Counted from the first letter of the stretch, positions 7,914-17,514 are shown. The stretch is 64,000 nt of DNA from Arthrobacter stackebrandtii (GCF_017876675.1 NZ_JAGIOI010000001.1:930001-994000); one strand, 5' to 3'. A program made the numbers and translations. The notes: a model not told the origin generated them from the letters alone.

Positions 7914-10130
7914 ATGCGCCCCCTCCACCTACGTTCCGCCGGCAGCAGCCTGGTGATAAGTTTCAGCAGCGGAGAGGCCGAGGTCATCCATTGGGGCTCA
8001 GATCTGGGCAGCACCCTCCCGGACCTGGCCATCCTCAGCGAGGCGATCCCGAACTCCACCATCGACGCCACAGTCCCGGCCGGGATCCTTCCCCAAGGCT
8101 CTTCGGCATGGCGGGGCCGCCCGGGCCTTCGCGGCCACCGGATCTCCGACGGCGTGCCCGGCCTCGACTTCTCCCTCCGCCTGCGGGTGGTGGGCGCCAC
8201 CGCGGACGGCACCACGGCCGCCATCACGCAGTCCGATCCAGAGGCTGGGATCACCGTGGCCTCGCACCTCACCCTGCACGCGGGCGGACTCCTGGAGCTG
8301 CGGCACACGGCCACCAATGACGGCGCCACGCCGTTCCAGCTCGACGAACTGGCAACCATGCTCCCGGTGGCGCCGGACGCCGTCGAAATTCTTGACCTGA
8401 CCGGGCGCTGGTGCCGGGAACGCCACCCGCAGCGCCGCACCATCCAGCAGGGCACCTGGGTCCGCACCGGCCGGCACGGGCGCACCGGGCACGATTCCTC
8501 ACTGCTTCTCGCTGCGGGGACGCCCGGCTTCGGCAACCGGCACGGCAAGGTCTGGGCCACACACCTGGCCTGGAGCGGCAACCACGAACAGTTCGTGGAC
8601 AACGTGGCGGACGGCCGCACCATGATTGGCGGTTCCGAGCTTCTGGGCCCGGCCGAGGTGGTCCTGGCGCCCGGCGCCAGCTACACCACACCTTCCCTGT
8701 TCGCTGCCTACTCGGACCGCGGCCTGGACGGCATCAGCGAGGCCTTCTACAGCTGGTTCCGCGCCCGGCCGCACCACGTGCTGCCGGCCGCCGAGTCCGG
8801 CGGGCCCGCTGCAGGAAAGCCGCGCCCGGTGGTGCTCAACACCTGGGAGGCCGTGTATTTCGACCACAAGCTGGACACCCTGGTGGAGCTGGCCGAGTCT
8901 GCCGCGGAGCTCGGCGTCGAGCGTTTTGTGCTCGACGACGGATGGTTCCGCGGGCGCCGCGACGACTCCGCCGGGCTGGGCGACTGGTATGTGGACGAGA
9001 CGCTGTGGCCGGAGGGCCTCACCCCGCTGATCGACGCCGTGACGTCGCGTGGCCTGGAGTTTGGGCTGTGGGTGGAGCCGGAAATGGTCAACCTCGACTC
9101 GGACATCGCACGCGCCCACCCAGACTGGATCGTGCGGCCGTCAGCGGCGTCGCCCAAGGACGGCGGGCGGCTGGCGCTCGAGTGGCGCAATCAGCACATC
9201 CTGGACCTGGTCAACCCGGAAGCCTGGCAGTACATCTTTGACCGCATCGACGCCCTGCTGCGTGAAAACAACATCAGCTACCTGAAGTGGGACCAGAACC
9301 GGGACCTGCTGGAGCACGGCCACCAGGGCCGGCCCTCGGTCCACCAGCAGACCTTGGCCGCCTACAGGCTGTTCGACGAACTCAAAAAGGCCCACCCCGG
9401 CGTCGAGATTGAGAGCTGCTCCTCCGGCGGGGCACGCGTGGACCTGGGGATCCTGGAGCGCACCGACCGCATCTGGGCCTCGGACTGCAACGACGCCCTG
9501 GAACGGCAGACCATCCAGCGCTGGACCGGGATGGTGGTTCCACCGGAGCTGGTGGGCGGGCACGTCGGCCCCACCACCTCGCACACCACGGCCCGCACCC
9601 ACGACCTGTCCTTCCGCGCCATCACGGCCCTGTTCGGGCACTTCGGCATGGAGTGGGACGTCAGGGAAATCGCCGGTGCCGAGCGCGAGGAGCTCAAGCG
9701 CTTTATCGGCCTCTACAAGGAGCACCGCGGCCTGATCCACTCCGGACGGATGGTCCGCGCGGACCTCGCCGACCCCTCCCTGATGCTGCACGGTGTGGTT
9801 GCTGCGGGGGCCGGCGCCACGGGAACAGCCGGCCCTGCAAGCGGCACGACGGCGGCGCTGTTCGCCTTGGTCAGCACGGGAACCTCATTCGCCGAGCAGC
9901 CCGGCCGCATCACCATCCCGGGGCTGGATCCGGACCGCAGCTACCGGGTGGAGGCCGTCTTCCCCGCACCCGGGGACGCGGACTACGCCCGCACGTTCGT
10001 TCACACCAGTCCCCCGGCCTGGCTGGATGGCGGAGCCGAAGCCAACGGGCGCTTCCTGGCCGAGGTGGGCCTGCCAATGCCCGTGCTCAACCCGGAACAC
10101 GCCGTCGTCCTGAGATTTACGGCGCTCTAG
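7914..10130 (+). CDS. alpha-galactosidase, GH36
   Basis: A 738-residue cytoplasmic alpha-galactosidase (no signal peptide) that removes terminal alpha-galactose from melibiose, raffinose and similar sugars. The layout is the GH36 one: N-terminal beta-sandwich to about residue 300, then a (beta/alpha)8 barrel with FVLDDGWFRGRRDD (339-351), GLWVEPEMV (384-392), the nucleophile Asp460 in YLKWDQNRD and the acid/base Asp524 in WASDCND, then a C-terminal beta domain. CSSGGARVDLGIL (502-514) is the family substrate loop. The start at 7914 (MRPLHLRS) has GAAAGCGAG upstream; a GTG-like start further up would overlap the hairpin. It is the last intracellular step of the operon. Confidence 0.94.
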   Translation: MRPLHLRSAGSSLVISFSSGEAEVIHWGSDLGSTLPDLAILSEAIPNSTIDATVPAGILPQGSSAWRGRPGLRGHRISDGVPGLDFSLRLRVVGATADGTTAAITQSDPEAGITVASHLTLHAGGLLELRHTATNDGATPFQLDELATMLPVAPDAVEILDLTGRWCRERHPQRRTIQQGTWVRTGRHGRTGHDSSLLLAAGTPGFGNRHGKVWATHLAWSGNHEQFVDNVADGRTMIGGSELLGPAEVVLAPGASYTTPSLFAAYSDRGLDGISEAFYSWFRARPHHVLPAAESGGPAAGKPRPVVLNTWEAVYFDHKLDTLVELAESAAELGVERFVLDDGWFRGRRDDSAGLGDWYVDETLWPEGLTPLIDAVTSRGLEFGLWVEPEMVNLDSDIARAHPDWIVRPSAASPKDGGRLALEWRNQHILDLVNPEAWQYIFDRIDALLRENNISYLKWDQNRDLLEHGHQGRPSVHQQTLAAYRLFDELKKAHPGVEIESCSSGGARVDLGILERTDRIWASDCNDALERQTIQRWTGMVVPPELVGGHVGPTTSHTTARTHDLSFRAITALFGHFGMEWDVREIAGAEREELKRFIGLYKEHRGLIHSGRMVRADLADPSLMLHGVVAAGAGATGTAGPASGTTAALFALVSTGTSFAEQPGRITIPGLDPDRSYRVEAVFPAPGDADYARTFVHTSPPAWLDGGAEANGRFLAEVGLPMPVLNPEHAVVLRFTAL

Positions 10131-10344
10131 GATCCGCATGTCGAATCCTGCACAATCAGCAGCCTCCCGATGCCGGGGGCCGCCGGAAGCCCGGCCCACT
10201 GGATTCGGAAGGGGGCCGAATGTTTTCTCAACCCAACTTAGCAATGGGACCCAAGCTGTTGATGGAATTTGCCGCTCAAGGACTTTGAGGGCGTTGCCGT
10301 CGACAGCGGGTCCGGATCATCCCATGAATCTGGAGGAAAGCACT

Positions 10345-11589
10345 ATGGAACAACGCAGTTTTGGTCGCCGAACCCTATTTGCCGGCGCGGCAGCACTCGG
10401 TCTTTTCGCACCACTGTTGGCGAACAGCCCCAAGGCAATGGCCGCCGGATCGACCTGGTCTCCGGACCATGGCTGGAGCTTCATACCGTCGCTGAGCGAC
10501 GACTTCACGGCTCCCGCAAGCAGCGATCGCTGGAACCGGGGCCTCTGGTACCCCAAGTCGGGCGCCGGAACCTTCACAGACGGCAACGTTGCCTTCGAAG
10601 ACGGGCTGCTTAAATTGCATGCCACCGTGGGAGAGGACGGCGGACCCACATACAGGTTCGGCGCCGTTGAGTCCTACTTCGACCTGCCGGGCGTCTGCAG
10701 TTACGTTGAGGTGCGGGCCAAGGTGCTCGACCGCCGGGCCAACGTCCTGTCCGCAATTTGGCAGCAGTCGTCCAACTACGACCACGTTGACGAATTGCTC
10801 AAGGGGGCCGACCCGCACCCGGAGGTCGATGTGGAGGAAACCTTCTCCTTTGACTCGATGGTGATGGCCAACCACACCTGGGGTGCGGATGGACATGTTG
10901 CCTTCGGCGGCAACTATTTCCCAACGGGCCAGGCTGACCTTAGCCAGGAATTTCACACATATGGCATCGAGCGGCGCGATGGGCGTCTGCGCTTCTACTT
11001 CGACCGGAAGCTCGCGTGGGATCTCGCCGCGCCGCATCCGTCCCTGGTGCGGATGTCGCGGCACCAGGTGCTCAGCCTGGAAGGCCACTTGGGCCAGCCG
11101 AACCCGGAGTTCCTGCCGGCCAGCTATGACATCGACTACGTTCACAGCTACTACTACACGGGTGCGCACAGGGCCCCATCGCAGCACTGCCAGCTGGTCA
11201 ACGCGGCCAGCGGTCTGGCACTGACCATCGACGGCGCAAGCGGCATGCGACTGCGCAAGCCAAACGGCCGTCCCGGCCAGGCGTGGCTCGTCCAGGAAAC
11301 CGACGACTTCACCTACACAATCGAGCACCCCAAGAGCCAGACCATGCTCGTGCTGGAGAACGGCAACGGGCAGGTCGGGGTTCCTGTGGTGGTCGAGCCA
11401 GCGAAATCCACCGGCCCCGATGACGGCAGCAGTCGCCGCCGATGGCACGTCCTGCCAGCTGGGGAAGACAGCTTCCACATTCTGTCCAAGTTCAGCGGGC
11501 TGGCTATGGACGCAGGTGACGGCGCGTTGCTCCAGCAGGAGCAAAACGCCGGCGACTCCCAGCGGTGGCTGCTGCAGCCCATTCGCTGA
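10345..11589 (+). CDS. secreted GH16 family glycoside hydrolase with ricin-type lectin domain
   Basis: A 414-residue exported protein. The N-terminus RSFGRRTLFAG followed by a hydrophobic stretch and AMAAGS is a Tat signal. The GH16 domain (residues ~36-325) shows the catalytic strand HPEVDVEETF, with Glu160, Asp162 and Glu164 or Glu165 as nucleophile, helper and acid/base. Flanking features (FGAVESYFDLPG, VRAKV, FHTYGIERR, FYFDRKLAWD) match the endo-acting agarase, carrageenase and porphyranase side of GH16 better than typical laminarinases. The C-terminal ~80 residues form a ricin B-like beta-trefoil lectin (QAWLVQE, RRRWHVLP, QRWLLQP). GGAGG precedes the ATG. Next to an alpha-galactoside importer it suggests attack on a galactan outside the cell; the real polymer is unknown. 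Confidence 0.82.
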   Translation: MEQRSFGRRTLFAGAAALGLFAPLLANSPKAMAAGSTWSPDHGWSFIPSLSDDFTAPASSDRWNRGLWYPKSGAGTFTDGNVAFEDGLLKLHATVGEDGGPTYRFGAVESYFDLPGVCSYVEVRAKVLDRRANVLSAIWQQSSNYDHVDELLKGADPHPEVDVEETFSFDSMVMANHTWGADGHVAFGGNYFPTGQADLSQEFHTYGIERRDGRLRFYFDRKLAWDLAAPHPSLVRMSRHQVLSLEGHLGQPNPEFLPASYDIDYVHSYYYTGAHRAPSQHCQLVNAASGLALTIDGASGMRLRKPNGRPGQAWLVQETDDFTYTIEHPKSQTMLVLENGNGQVGVPVVVEPAKSTGPDDGSSRRRWHVLPAGEDSFHILSKFSGLAMDAGDGALLQQEQNAGDSQRWLLQPIR

Positions 11590-11592
11590 CGC

Positions 11593-11628
11593 CGAAGGCT
11601 GGACGTCCGGTGGGACGTCCAGCCTTCG
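11593..11628 (+). terminator. Rho-independent-type hairpin
   Basis: A perfect 16-bp stem (11593-11608 with 11613-11628) around a GGTG loop begins three bases after the GH16 stop. A short CTGTTT follows. It ends the alpha-galactoside transcription unit. Confidence 0.8.
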
Positions 11629-11869
11629 CTGTTTCAGTCCGAAATGCCCGGAAGTGGGGAGGGCGGATCAGTGACGCGACGACATGGGCTGCGTCTTGGT
11701 TAATGGATGTTCCCGTAGCCCATGCGATACAGACATGGTTGCCATTTTGCCATTGGCGTACCTTAAATCCAGTGGCTTCCAAGGACCAGCGCAGGAACGG
11801 TCGTCCAACCCTGCACATCCACTATTCACGTCTCGCGGAGAAACTTCTCATGCGATGCCCCTGTTCTTG

Positions 11870-12105
11870 GATTCGAACCGACGACCCCCGCTTGCTGATC
11901 GAGCGGCAAAATATGCCTGCCAAAAGACCCTTTTGACTAGTTCTTGACTGGTGTGCTTGCAACAATGCAAGATACTAAAATGTGGTCGTTGCGCCATCAA
12001 AAGTATGAGTTTTGTATGACGTGGTGAGAACTCCTGCCCGACTGACGCACGCCCTCAGCCACGTCAATCAGGCGTCAATACTTCGCTTTTCATTTTACTC
12101 TTGAT
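11870..12105 (+). repeat. dispersed repeat, copy 1 of 4
   Basis: This is the most diverged copy of a repeat also seen at 22718-23100, 29257-29620 and 53208-53570. The shared core is ATGAGTTTTGTATGACG at 12005-12021, preceded by TTTTGAC, GCTTGCAACAA and GATACTAAA in the same order, and followed by a CATTTTACTCTTGATC segment. No gene is seen in it. It lies downstream of the GH16 terminator and of the fructokinase stop. Confidence 0.65.
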
Positions 12106-12343
12106 CTATCACTGTCGGCTGACATGTCACCAACTTCAAAATACGACTAGGGCAATCGCCAATGGGTTACCCGCGCACTGGTCCTGGATGGTTGCGGCCT
12201 TGGAGCAGATCTTTTGACCACGTACGACGACGCTATTGAAACGGCGACACCATTCCCGGGGTCATTCACCAAAACGAATCCAGGCATCCGGGAACTCTCG
12301 AATTCGGAGCGAAACAACAAGGTGGACATGCGAGTTGCCGGAA
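12106..12343. other. intergenic, nothing recognised
   Basis: This stretch lies beyond the end of the fructan operon, which is read from the right. No reading frame with family features and no clear hairpin was seen. Confidence 0.5.
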
Positions 12344-13294
12344 CTACGAACGATAAGTCTCCTCGAAAAGTTCTGCTCGTGTCGGCGGGTCTGCTCCAGG
12401 TCGCGAGACAGTGATTGCTGCGGATCTGGCGCAATCAGCAATGAGTTCGGAAATCTCTGTGCTTCCCATCGAGGAAATTGCCTGGCTCACGCGGCTGCCG
12501 AACGCTCCCTTGGCGATCAATGCATCGATAAGGGTGCCCATGAAGGTGTCGCCGGCGCCTACTGTGTCGACGACGATTGTGGGTACGGCGGGTACTCGGA
12601 TTGTGGCGCTGCGGGACATTGCCAGCGCTCCGTTGGCTCCCGAAGTGATTACGACGAGCTCGGGCCCTGACGCGAGCCACCGGTGCGCAACCAATTCCAT
12701 ATCTTCGCCCGGATATAGCCAAGCGATGTCTTCGTCGCTGGCTTTCACAACGTCGACCTTGTTCACGAGCGACAGCACTCGTTGCCGGGTTTCGTCGGGG
12801 TTCTCCACCAGACTCGGGCGAATGTTCGGGTCGAAGGTGATCAAGGCCTTGTCGCGGCAGTTGTCCACCAAAACTGTCACTGCATCGGCGCCTGGCTGAA
12901 GGGTTGCCGCAATTGAACCGACGTGGAGCATGTCAATCGCACAAACCTCCTCAACGGCCAGGCTCCAGTCGATGTCGAACTCATAGTCAGCCGCACCGTC
13001 GGCATCGAGGTTCGCAGTTGCGGTTGACGTGCGTGCAGTCCGTTGCGCATGAACTGTGACACCGGAAGCCTGCAGCCAGGCCGTGGCATCGAGGCCCCGT
13101 TGGTCCTCGCCCAAGCTGGTCAGCAGTTGCGGACGTCTGCCGAGCCGGCCAAGGGTCAGGGCCACGTTGGCACAGCTGCCCCCTGGTCTCTCCTCGATGG
13201 TGCCATCATGCTGGTGCAAGATGTCGGTGAGTGTCTCGCCGACGACGAGAACTCTGGGTTCACCGATTTTGTCTTGCTGCTGGTATCTGGCCAC
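12344..13294 (-). CDS. PfkB-family sugar kinase, probable fructokinase
   Basis: A 316-residue cytoplasmic ribokinase/PfkB kinase. The first signature GGSCANVALTLGRLG and the second DTVGAGDTFMGTL, with the catalytic Asp in the GAGD loop, are intact. I start it at the GTG at 13294 (VARYQQQDKIGEPRVLVVGE) because GAAAGGG lies upstream and the residues encoded further upstream are the out-of-frame end of the neighbouring gene. As the last gene of the fructan operon, it most likely phosphorylates fructose released by the GH32 enzymes. Other PfkB substrates cannot be excluded. Confidence 0.87.
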   Translation of the reverse strand: MARYQQQDKIGEPRVLVVGETLTDILHQHDGTIEERPGGSCANVALTLGRLGRRPQLLTSLGEDQRGLDATAWLQASGVTVHAQRTARTSTATANLDADGAADYEFDIDWSLAVEEVCAIDMLHVGSIAATLQPGADAVTVLVDNCRDKALITFDPNIRPSLVENPDETRQRVLSLVNKVDVVKASDEDIAWLYPGEDMELVAHRWLASGPELVVITSGANGALAMSRSATIRVPAVPTIVVDTVGAGDTFMGTLIDALIAKGAFGSRVSQAISSMGSTEISELIADCARSAAITVSRPGADPPTRAELFEETYRS

Positions 13295-13328
13295 TTTTAG
13301 GCCCTTTCGTGACGGATTGCGTGGAAGG

Positions 13329-13362
13329 CACCATCCCCGGACTGATTCATCCGGGGATGGTG
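13329..13362 (-). terminator. hairpin between levan fructotransferase-like gene and fructokinase
   Basis: CACCATCCCCGGA (13329-13341) and its exact complement (13350-13362) enclose an 8-base loop in the 77-base gap. No T run follows on the minus strand, so it may be a leaky terminator or an RNA-processing site that sets kinase level below enzyme level. Confidence 0.5.
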
Positions 13363-13371
13363 TCTGGTATC

Positions 13372-14931
13372 TCAGTTGCTCGCGTCGAGTTCCCGGATGG
13401 TGATGCCGCTGAACGTCGCGGTCCCGCCGTCGGAGTAGAACGATATCCCGGTGTCGCCATCTGCAAAGTGAACTTGCTGGGAGAGCACTGTGTGCCCGGC
13501 GTTGACGAACACTTCGACGCTTTGGGTGTCCACGAAGATTCTCAGATGCATTGAGCGGGCGTTCGCATCGATCGGAGCACATGCCCGGGAGTACGGTGCG
13601 AGTTTGTATCCGTTGACGTCTGAGGGGGCCCGGTCAACATAGATCTCGTTGCCGTATTTTCCAATGTTGGTGTGGCGGGTGCCGTCGGCAGACCTCCCCA
13701 CCGAGACGCCAACATTGGTGGCGGTGTCCCAGCTGATGTCCAGTTCAAGCTCATATGCCCGTCCGGTGTACGGCAGGACAAAGCTTCCGTTGACGTTTTG
13801 TCCAGGAATCGGTGTTGTTGCCCCTGCGTAGTTGGCCAGGGATGCCACCGGGCTGCTCAGCAAGCTGTACGCTCCGCCGGGTTGGCGTTCCAGGCGAAGC
13901 TCTCGTGTGATGGAATTCTGGCCGTTGTATCCGTCACTGGCGTCCGTGGGTACGTCGCGAGCTGCGTACTTCCAGTTGTTCATCCACGCGATGGCCAAGC
14001 GCCGTGTCTCAGGCGCGTCCTTCGATGGCCAGGTGACGGCAGCATACCAGTCCCAGCCCCAGTCCAGCCACTGCGGGGTGAGGTCCTGGGCTGTGAACTG
14101 CTCCCCGTCCCACGTTCCCATCCAGTAGGCGTAGGTCATGGGCAACCCAATGCTGTAGGCGTCCATGCTGGCTCCGAGGATCCAGTGGCGGGTACCGTCG
14201 CCAGCGGTCATTTCGAACAGGTCGGGGCATTCAATGCCGCCAAGTGCGTGGTTGGGGTAGTCGAAGTTGAGCTTGAGGGTCCAATCGTGCAAGTTGCTTG
14301 AGGTGTAGAAGCTTGCATAGCGTGCCCGCCCAATGACGCACACCCATTCATCGCGTGCGCCGTCCCAGTGAATCTTGGGGTCCCGAAACCACTCCGCGTT
14401 TTCGATCTCCGCCGGAGTTGTTGCCGTTCGCCCGTCGGTGTTGACAATCACGGGGTTGGGCAGGGCCGCGAAGGTAAATCCGCCGTCGGTGGACCAGTAG
14501 AGGTATTGCTCCTGGTACTTGCGGATACCGTCAGTTGGTTTCGTGGCCAGGGCGATGACTGCACCGGCCCCGTAGTCGGCAGTGTTGGCGGTGTCGACCA
14601 CTGCGCACCCGGACCAAACCGGGAAGTCCGGTTCCAGCGGCATGACGGTGCCGTGGTGGGTGAAGGACACACCGTCGAGGGTGGTGGCATGGTCCCAACC
14701 TCCTGGGCCGTTGTTCTGGCCAGAATGCAGGTAATAAAGTTGGTAGGCGCCATTGGTGGTGACTGGTCGTTGCGGGTCACAGAGCCAGCCTGAGGGTGGT
14801 GTCATGTGGTACTTGGCCCGGAGGGAGGTTTCTGCCCGAGCGGCAGTGGGCAGGCCTGCGCTCATCAACAGTGCGAGGGCACCGGTTCCTGCGCCTTGCA
14901 AGACAGTTCGGCGGGAGATTTCGGGGATCAT
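13372..14931 (-). CDS. Tat-secreted GH32 enzyme, probable levan fructotransferase
   Basis: A 519-residue exported enzyme. The Tat signal is EISRRTVLQGAG with cleavage near ARAE. The GH32 five-blade propeller has nucleophile Asp52 in GWLCDPQRP (in place of the usual NDPNG), the RDP triad at 183-185 (WFRDPKIHW) and acid/base Glu234 in GGIECPDLF; a beta-sandwich domain follows from about residue 360. The WLCDPQRP sequence, the secretion signal and the length match my recollection of Arthrobacter levan fructotransferase, which cuts levan to difructose anhydride IV rather than fructose. A plain exo- or endo-levanase is the alternative. GAAAGGAAG precedes the ATG. It sits in an operon with importer genes for a small fructan product. 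Confidence 0.85.
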   Translation of the reverse strand: MIPEISRRTVLQGAGTGALALLMSAGLPTAARAETSLRAKYHMTPPSGWLCDPQRPVTTNGAYQLYYLHSGQNNGPGGWDHATTLDGVSFTHHGTVMPLEPDFPVWSGCAVVDTANTADYGAGAVIALATKPTDGIRKYQEQYLYWSTDGGFTFAALPNPVIVNTDGRTATTPAEIENAEWFRDPKIHWDGARDEWVCVIGRARYASFYTSSNLHDWTLKLNFDYPNHALGGIECPDLFEMTAGDGTRHWILGASMDAYSIGLPMTYAYWMGTWDGEQFTAQDLTPQWLDWGWDWYAAVTWPSKDAPETRRLAIAWMNNWKYAARDVPTDASDGYNGQNSITRELRLERQPGGAYSLLSSPVASLANYAGATTPIPGQNVNGSFVLPYTGRAYELELDISWDTATNVGVSVGRSADGTRHTNIGKYGNEIYVDRAPSDVNGYKLAPYSRACAPIDANARSMHLRIFVDTQSVEVFVNAGHTVLSQQVHFADGDTGISFYSDGGTATFSGITIRELDASN

Positions 14932-15014
14932 AGTTGCTTCCTTTCAAAATCTGGCGGGCGCGTGGGAGTGCCCGCCAGGGTCATTTTGGCAGTTGCAGTA
15001 CAGGTGCATGTGGA

Positions 15015-16484
15015 TCAGAGAAGGGCTGTGGCCCGCACAGGCTGGGCGGAGGGTACCGGTGCCTGCGTTTCGGGCACGTCACAACTTCGCGACGAAATTC
15101 TGCCGGGCTGGCTGCTCTCAAGGCGAGCAGTTACTGGGCCCGTTCCGAGGACAACTAGGTTGGATGCGCTTATTTCGCCGTCATTGACGAAGAGTTCAAG
15201 CAGCGGCCCGTCAAGGCTTAACAGGAGTTGTGCTGGCCCTGAGGAGTCGAGGGCAACGGTGCAGGTGGCTGGGAAGTGGGGATGCACAGCGGCCACGGCG
15301 TCGCCCTGTCGGGTGATGCTCAAGATGCCAGTTTCGGGAGAGTGTTCAATGACGACTTTGGCTTCGGCTTCGCCGTTAAGGGTGACTCGAAATGTTCCGG
15401 TTGTGCTTGGATCCCAACGAAGCTCCATAAACGAATGGCCACTCAGGACTGCCTCAAAGGGTTGCGCAAGGAGCCACTCAGCTGCTGGAGCGGCGGATAA
15501 GAACCATTCCTGGACGAATTGTGGCGGTTGTTGGATGAGACGCGGTGAGCCGGCACTGGTGCGCAGTGACAACCGCCGGGGCAACGACATTGCTCCCCGC
15601 CACGGAGCCGTGGGGATGGCACCGGCATAGCTCCAGTTACTCATCCACCCGAGCATGATCTTTTCTCCGGCAGGAGCGTTATCAAAGGTCACTCCTGCAT
15701 AGAAGTCCCGCCCATGGTCAAGCCTGGTCAGTTCGTTTGAGTCTGCGGTGAATGTTCTCCCATCGAAGTCCCCAATCACATAGCTCATTGAGGACCCCTT
15801 CGGATCGGGGTTGTCGCCGACGGGGTTGGTGCTGATCAGTAACACCCAGCGGATGTTGCCAGTGTCTCCGTCCACGGGAAGAGGGATGAGATCCGGGCAT
15901 TCCCAGACAACTCCGTCCGCTCCGAGCGGACCAAACGTACTCTCGTGTTCCCACGTGCGCAGGTCAGTCGATGAGTAGAAGAGCACCTGTCTGTCGTCTG
16001 CCTCAACGGTGAGCATGATCCAGTGATTATTCCCTTCCCCATCTGCACATTGGATCACTTTGGGGTCACGAAATGCGCTGGTCCCGCGGTCCAAGACAGG
16101 GTTTTCCGGGTCCAGCTCCCAAGTGAAACCGCCGTCAACGCTCGTAGCCCTGGATTGTGCTTGGTGCTCGTCTTCGTAGGCACTCGTGTAATAGGCAGTA
16201 AGGAGGGGCCCGCCGTCGGATTGGCTGGCCACGATGGAGCCCGAAAAAATCTGTTCCCTATCTCGATAGGGCAGCGCTACGGAGTGCTCGGTCCAATGCT
16301 GCAAATCTGCGCTGGTGGCGTGGCCCCAGCTCATGTTCCCCCAGTCAGATCCCTCGGGGTTGTACTGGTAGTAGAGATGCCAGAGACCGCGGTCGTAGAC
16401 AAGCCCGTTGGGGTCATTCATCCAGTTGCGTTGCGGCGTGAAATGGAATAATGGCCTCGGCATCAGGCCGTCTGAGTGGTTCAT
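15015..16484 (-). CDS. cytoplasmic GH32 beta-fructosidase
   Basis: A 489-residue canonical GH32 enzyme without signal peptide: nucleophile Asp24 in WMNDPNGLVY, FSGSIV at 80-85, Arg139-Asp140 in FRDPKV, acid/base Glu195 in WECPDLI, then the C-terminal beta-sandwich from about residue 330. It would hydrolyse beta-fructosides such as levanbiose, inulobiose or sucrose inside the cell and give fructose to the kinase downstream. The ATG at 16484 has AAGGA seven bases upstream, overlapping the stop of the LacI gene, so it is clearly in the same operon. Exact linkage preference cannot be read from sequence. Confidence 0.9.
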   Translation of the reverse strand: MNHSDGLMPRPLFHFTPQRNWMNDPNGLVYDRGLWHLYYQYNPEGSDWGNMSWGHATSADLQHWTEHSVALPYRDREQIFSGSIVASQSDGGPLLTAYYTSAYEDEHQAQSRATSVDGGFTWELDPENPVLDRGTSAFRDPKVIQCADGEGNNHWIMLTVEADDRQVLFYSSTDLRTWEHESTFGPLGADGVVWECPDLIPLPVDGDTGNIRWVLLISTNPVGDNPDPKGSSMSYVIGDFDGRTFTADSNELTRLDHGRDFYAGVTFDNAPAGEKIMLGWMSNWSYAGAIPTAPWRGAMSLPRRLSLRTSAGSPRLIQQPPQFVQEWFLSAAPAAEWLLAQPFEAVLSGHSFMELRWDPSTTGTFRVTLNGEAEAKVVIEHSPETGILSITRQGDAVAAVHPHFPATCTVALDSSGPAQLLLSLDGPLLELFVNDGEISASNLVVLGTGPVTARLESSQPGRISSRSCDVPETQAPVPSAQPVRATALL

Positions 16485-16494
16485 TGATGTGTCC

Positions 16495-17514
16495 TTAGAT
16501 AGAGTGCCGCAGAATCGGCGGACAGGCGATGAGCGTGGGCACGGCGCCAGAGGAACTTTCGAGGCCAAGGAGCATCCTGACCCCTGCCGCACCCAGCTCG
16601 TAGTGGGGAAGGGCAACTGTCGATAACGGCGGGCGAAGATGGGCCGCAATGACATCCTGGTTGTCAAAACCCATGACAGCCATGTCTTCCGGGATCCGCA
16701 GTCCTTTTTCACGCAGTCCGTCGTAGAGACCCATGGCCACCCGGTCATTGTGGCAGAACACCGCGCTCGCGCCGGATGCGATGATATCCGTGGTGGAGAC
16801 GAAACCGCCTTCTTGCTCTGGGGTCGCGAGAAAAACCAGCGATTCGTCGAAGTCAATGCCGGCGGCATCCAGTGCGGCCCGATACCCAGCTAGTCGTCCT
16901 GATTGGGCTGGTGACGGTGTGGTTGTGTTGATGAAAGCGATCCGGCGATGGCCGGCGGCTAGCAGTCCCTCTGTCGCGCTTCGGCCGCCTTGTTCCTCGT
17001 CTGGGACGACGGAGGCAAGCCCGCTTCCAGATGCAAAGCAATCCACGAGAACCGCATCCGTTTGTTGAAGCATGGGCGGAACAGTAATCTCGCGGTGATA
17101 CCAGGTCGAATACAGGATTCCCTGCACCTGGTGTTCAAGCATCATGGCAATTGCTTCGTCTTCGGCAGCTTGATTGCCATCCGTATTGGCAACGAGCAAC
17201 ACATAACCGTTCTTCCAGGCCTCATCCTGTGCACCGTGAATAATCTGGCCGGCAAAGGGAGTTGTTGCAATTGCATCTGCGACGAGTCCAATGAACCGAG
17301 ACGTGCCTTGTGAGAGGGTTTTTGCCAGCATATTTGGTCGATACGCAAGCTCGGCGACAGCGTTGTGCACCCTCTGCCGCGCTTCGTCTCCGATTCGGGC
17401 ACCGGGCTTGTCATTGATCACGTTCGACACTGTTGCCACGGATACCCCGGCAGCTTTTGCCACATCACGCATCGTCACCACATGGGTGCCCCTGCCAGGC
17501 TCTAGAGTGCTCAT
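16495..17514 (-). CDS. LacI-family transcriptional regulator of the fructan operon
   Basis: A 339-residue LacI/GalR regulator with HTH VTMRDVAKAAGVSVATVSNVIN (13-34), hinge YRPNMLAKTLSQ and a sugar-sensing domain ending FHND- and MGFDNQDVIAAHLRPPLSTV-type motifs. Its ATG overlaps the TGA of the upstream permease gene (ATGA at 17511-17514), so it is made together with the importer. The likely targets are the two palindromic sites at 22284-22301 and 22327-22344 in front of the operon, which would make it autoregulatory. Confidence 0.92.
   Translation of the reverse strand: MSTLEPGRGTHVVTMRDVAKAAGVSVATVSNVINDKPGARIGDEARQRVHNAVAELAYRPNMLAKTLSQGTSRFIGLVADAIATTPFAGQIIHGAQDEAWKNGYVLLVANTDGNQAAEDEAIAMMLEHQVQGILYSTWYHREITVPPMLQQTDAVLVDCFASGSGLASVVPDEEQGGRSATEGLLAAGHRRIAFINTTTPSPAQSGRLAGYRAALDAAGIDFDESLVFLATPEQEGGFVSTTDIIASGASAVFCHNDRVAMGLYDGLREKGLRIPEDMAVMGFDNQDVIAAHLRPPLSTVALPHYELGAAGVRMLLGLESSSGAVPTLIACPPILRHSI

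Noticed and set aside
11866-11910. tRNA-like segment (complement reads GGTTCGAATCC after a G run)
   Set aside because: Only a T-loop-like stretch is present; the T stem does not pair and no anticodon or acceptor arm is found. The ATTCGAACCGA part also occurs in other copies of the dispersed repeat, which explains it better.
12344-13582. Longer fructokinase reading frame starting at 13582
   Set aside because: The first 96 residues are an out-of-frame reading of the neighbouring GH32 gene end; the kinase fold starts just after the GTG at 13294.
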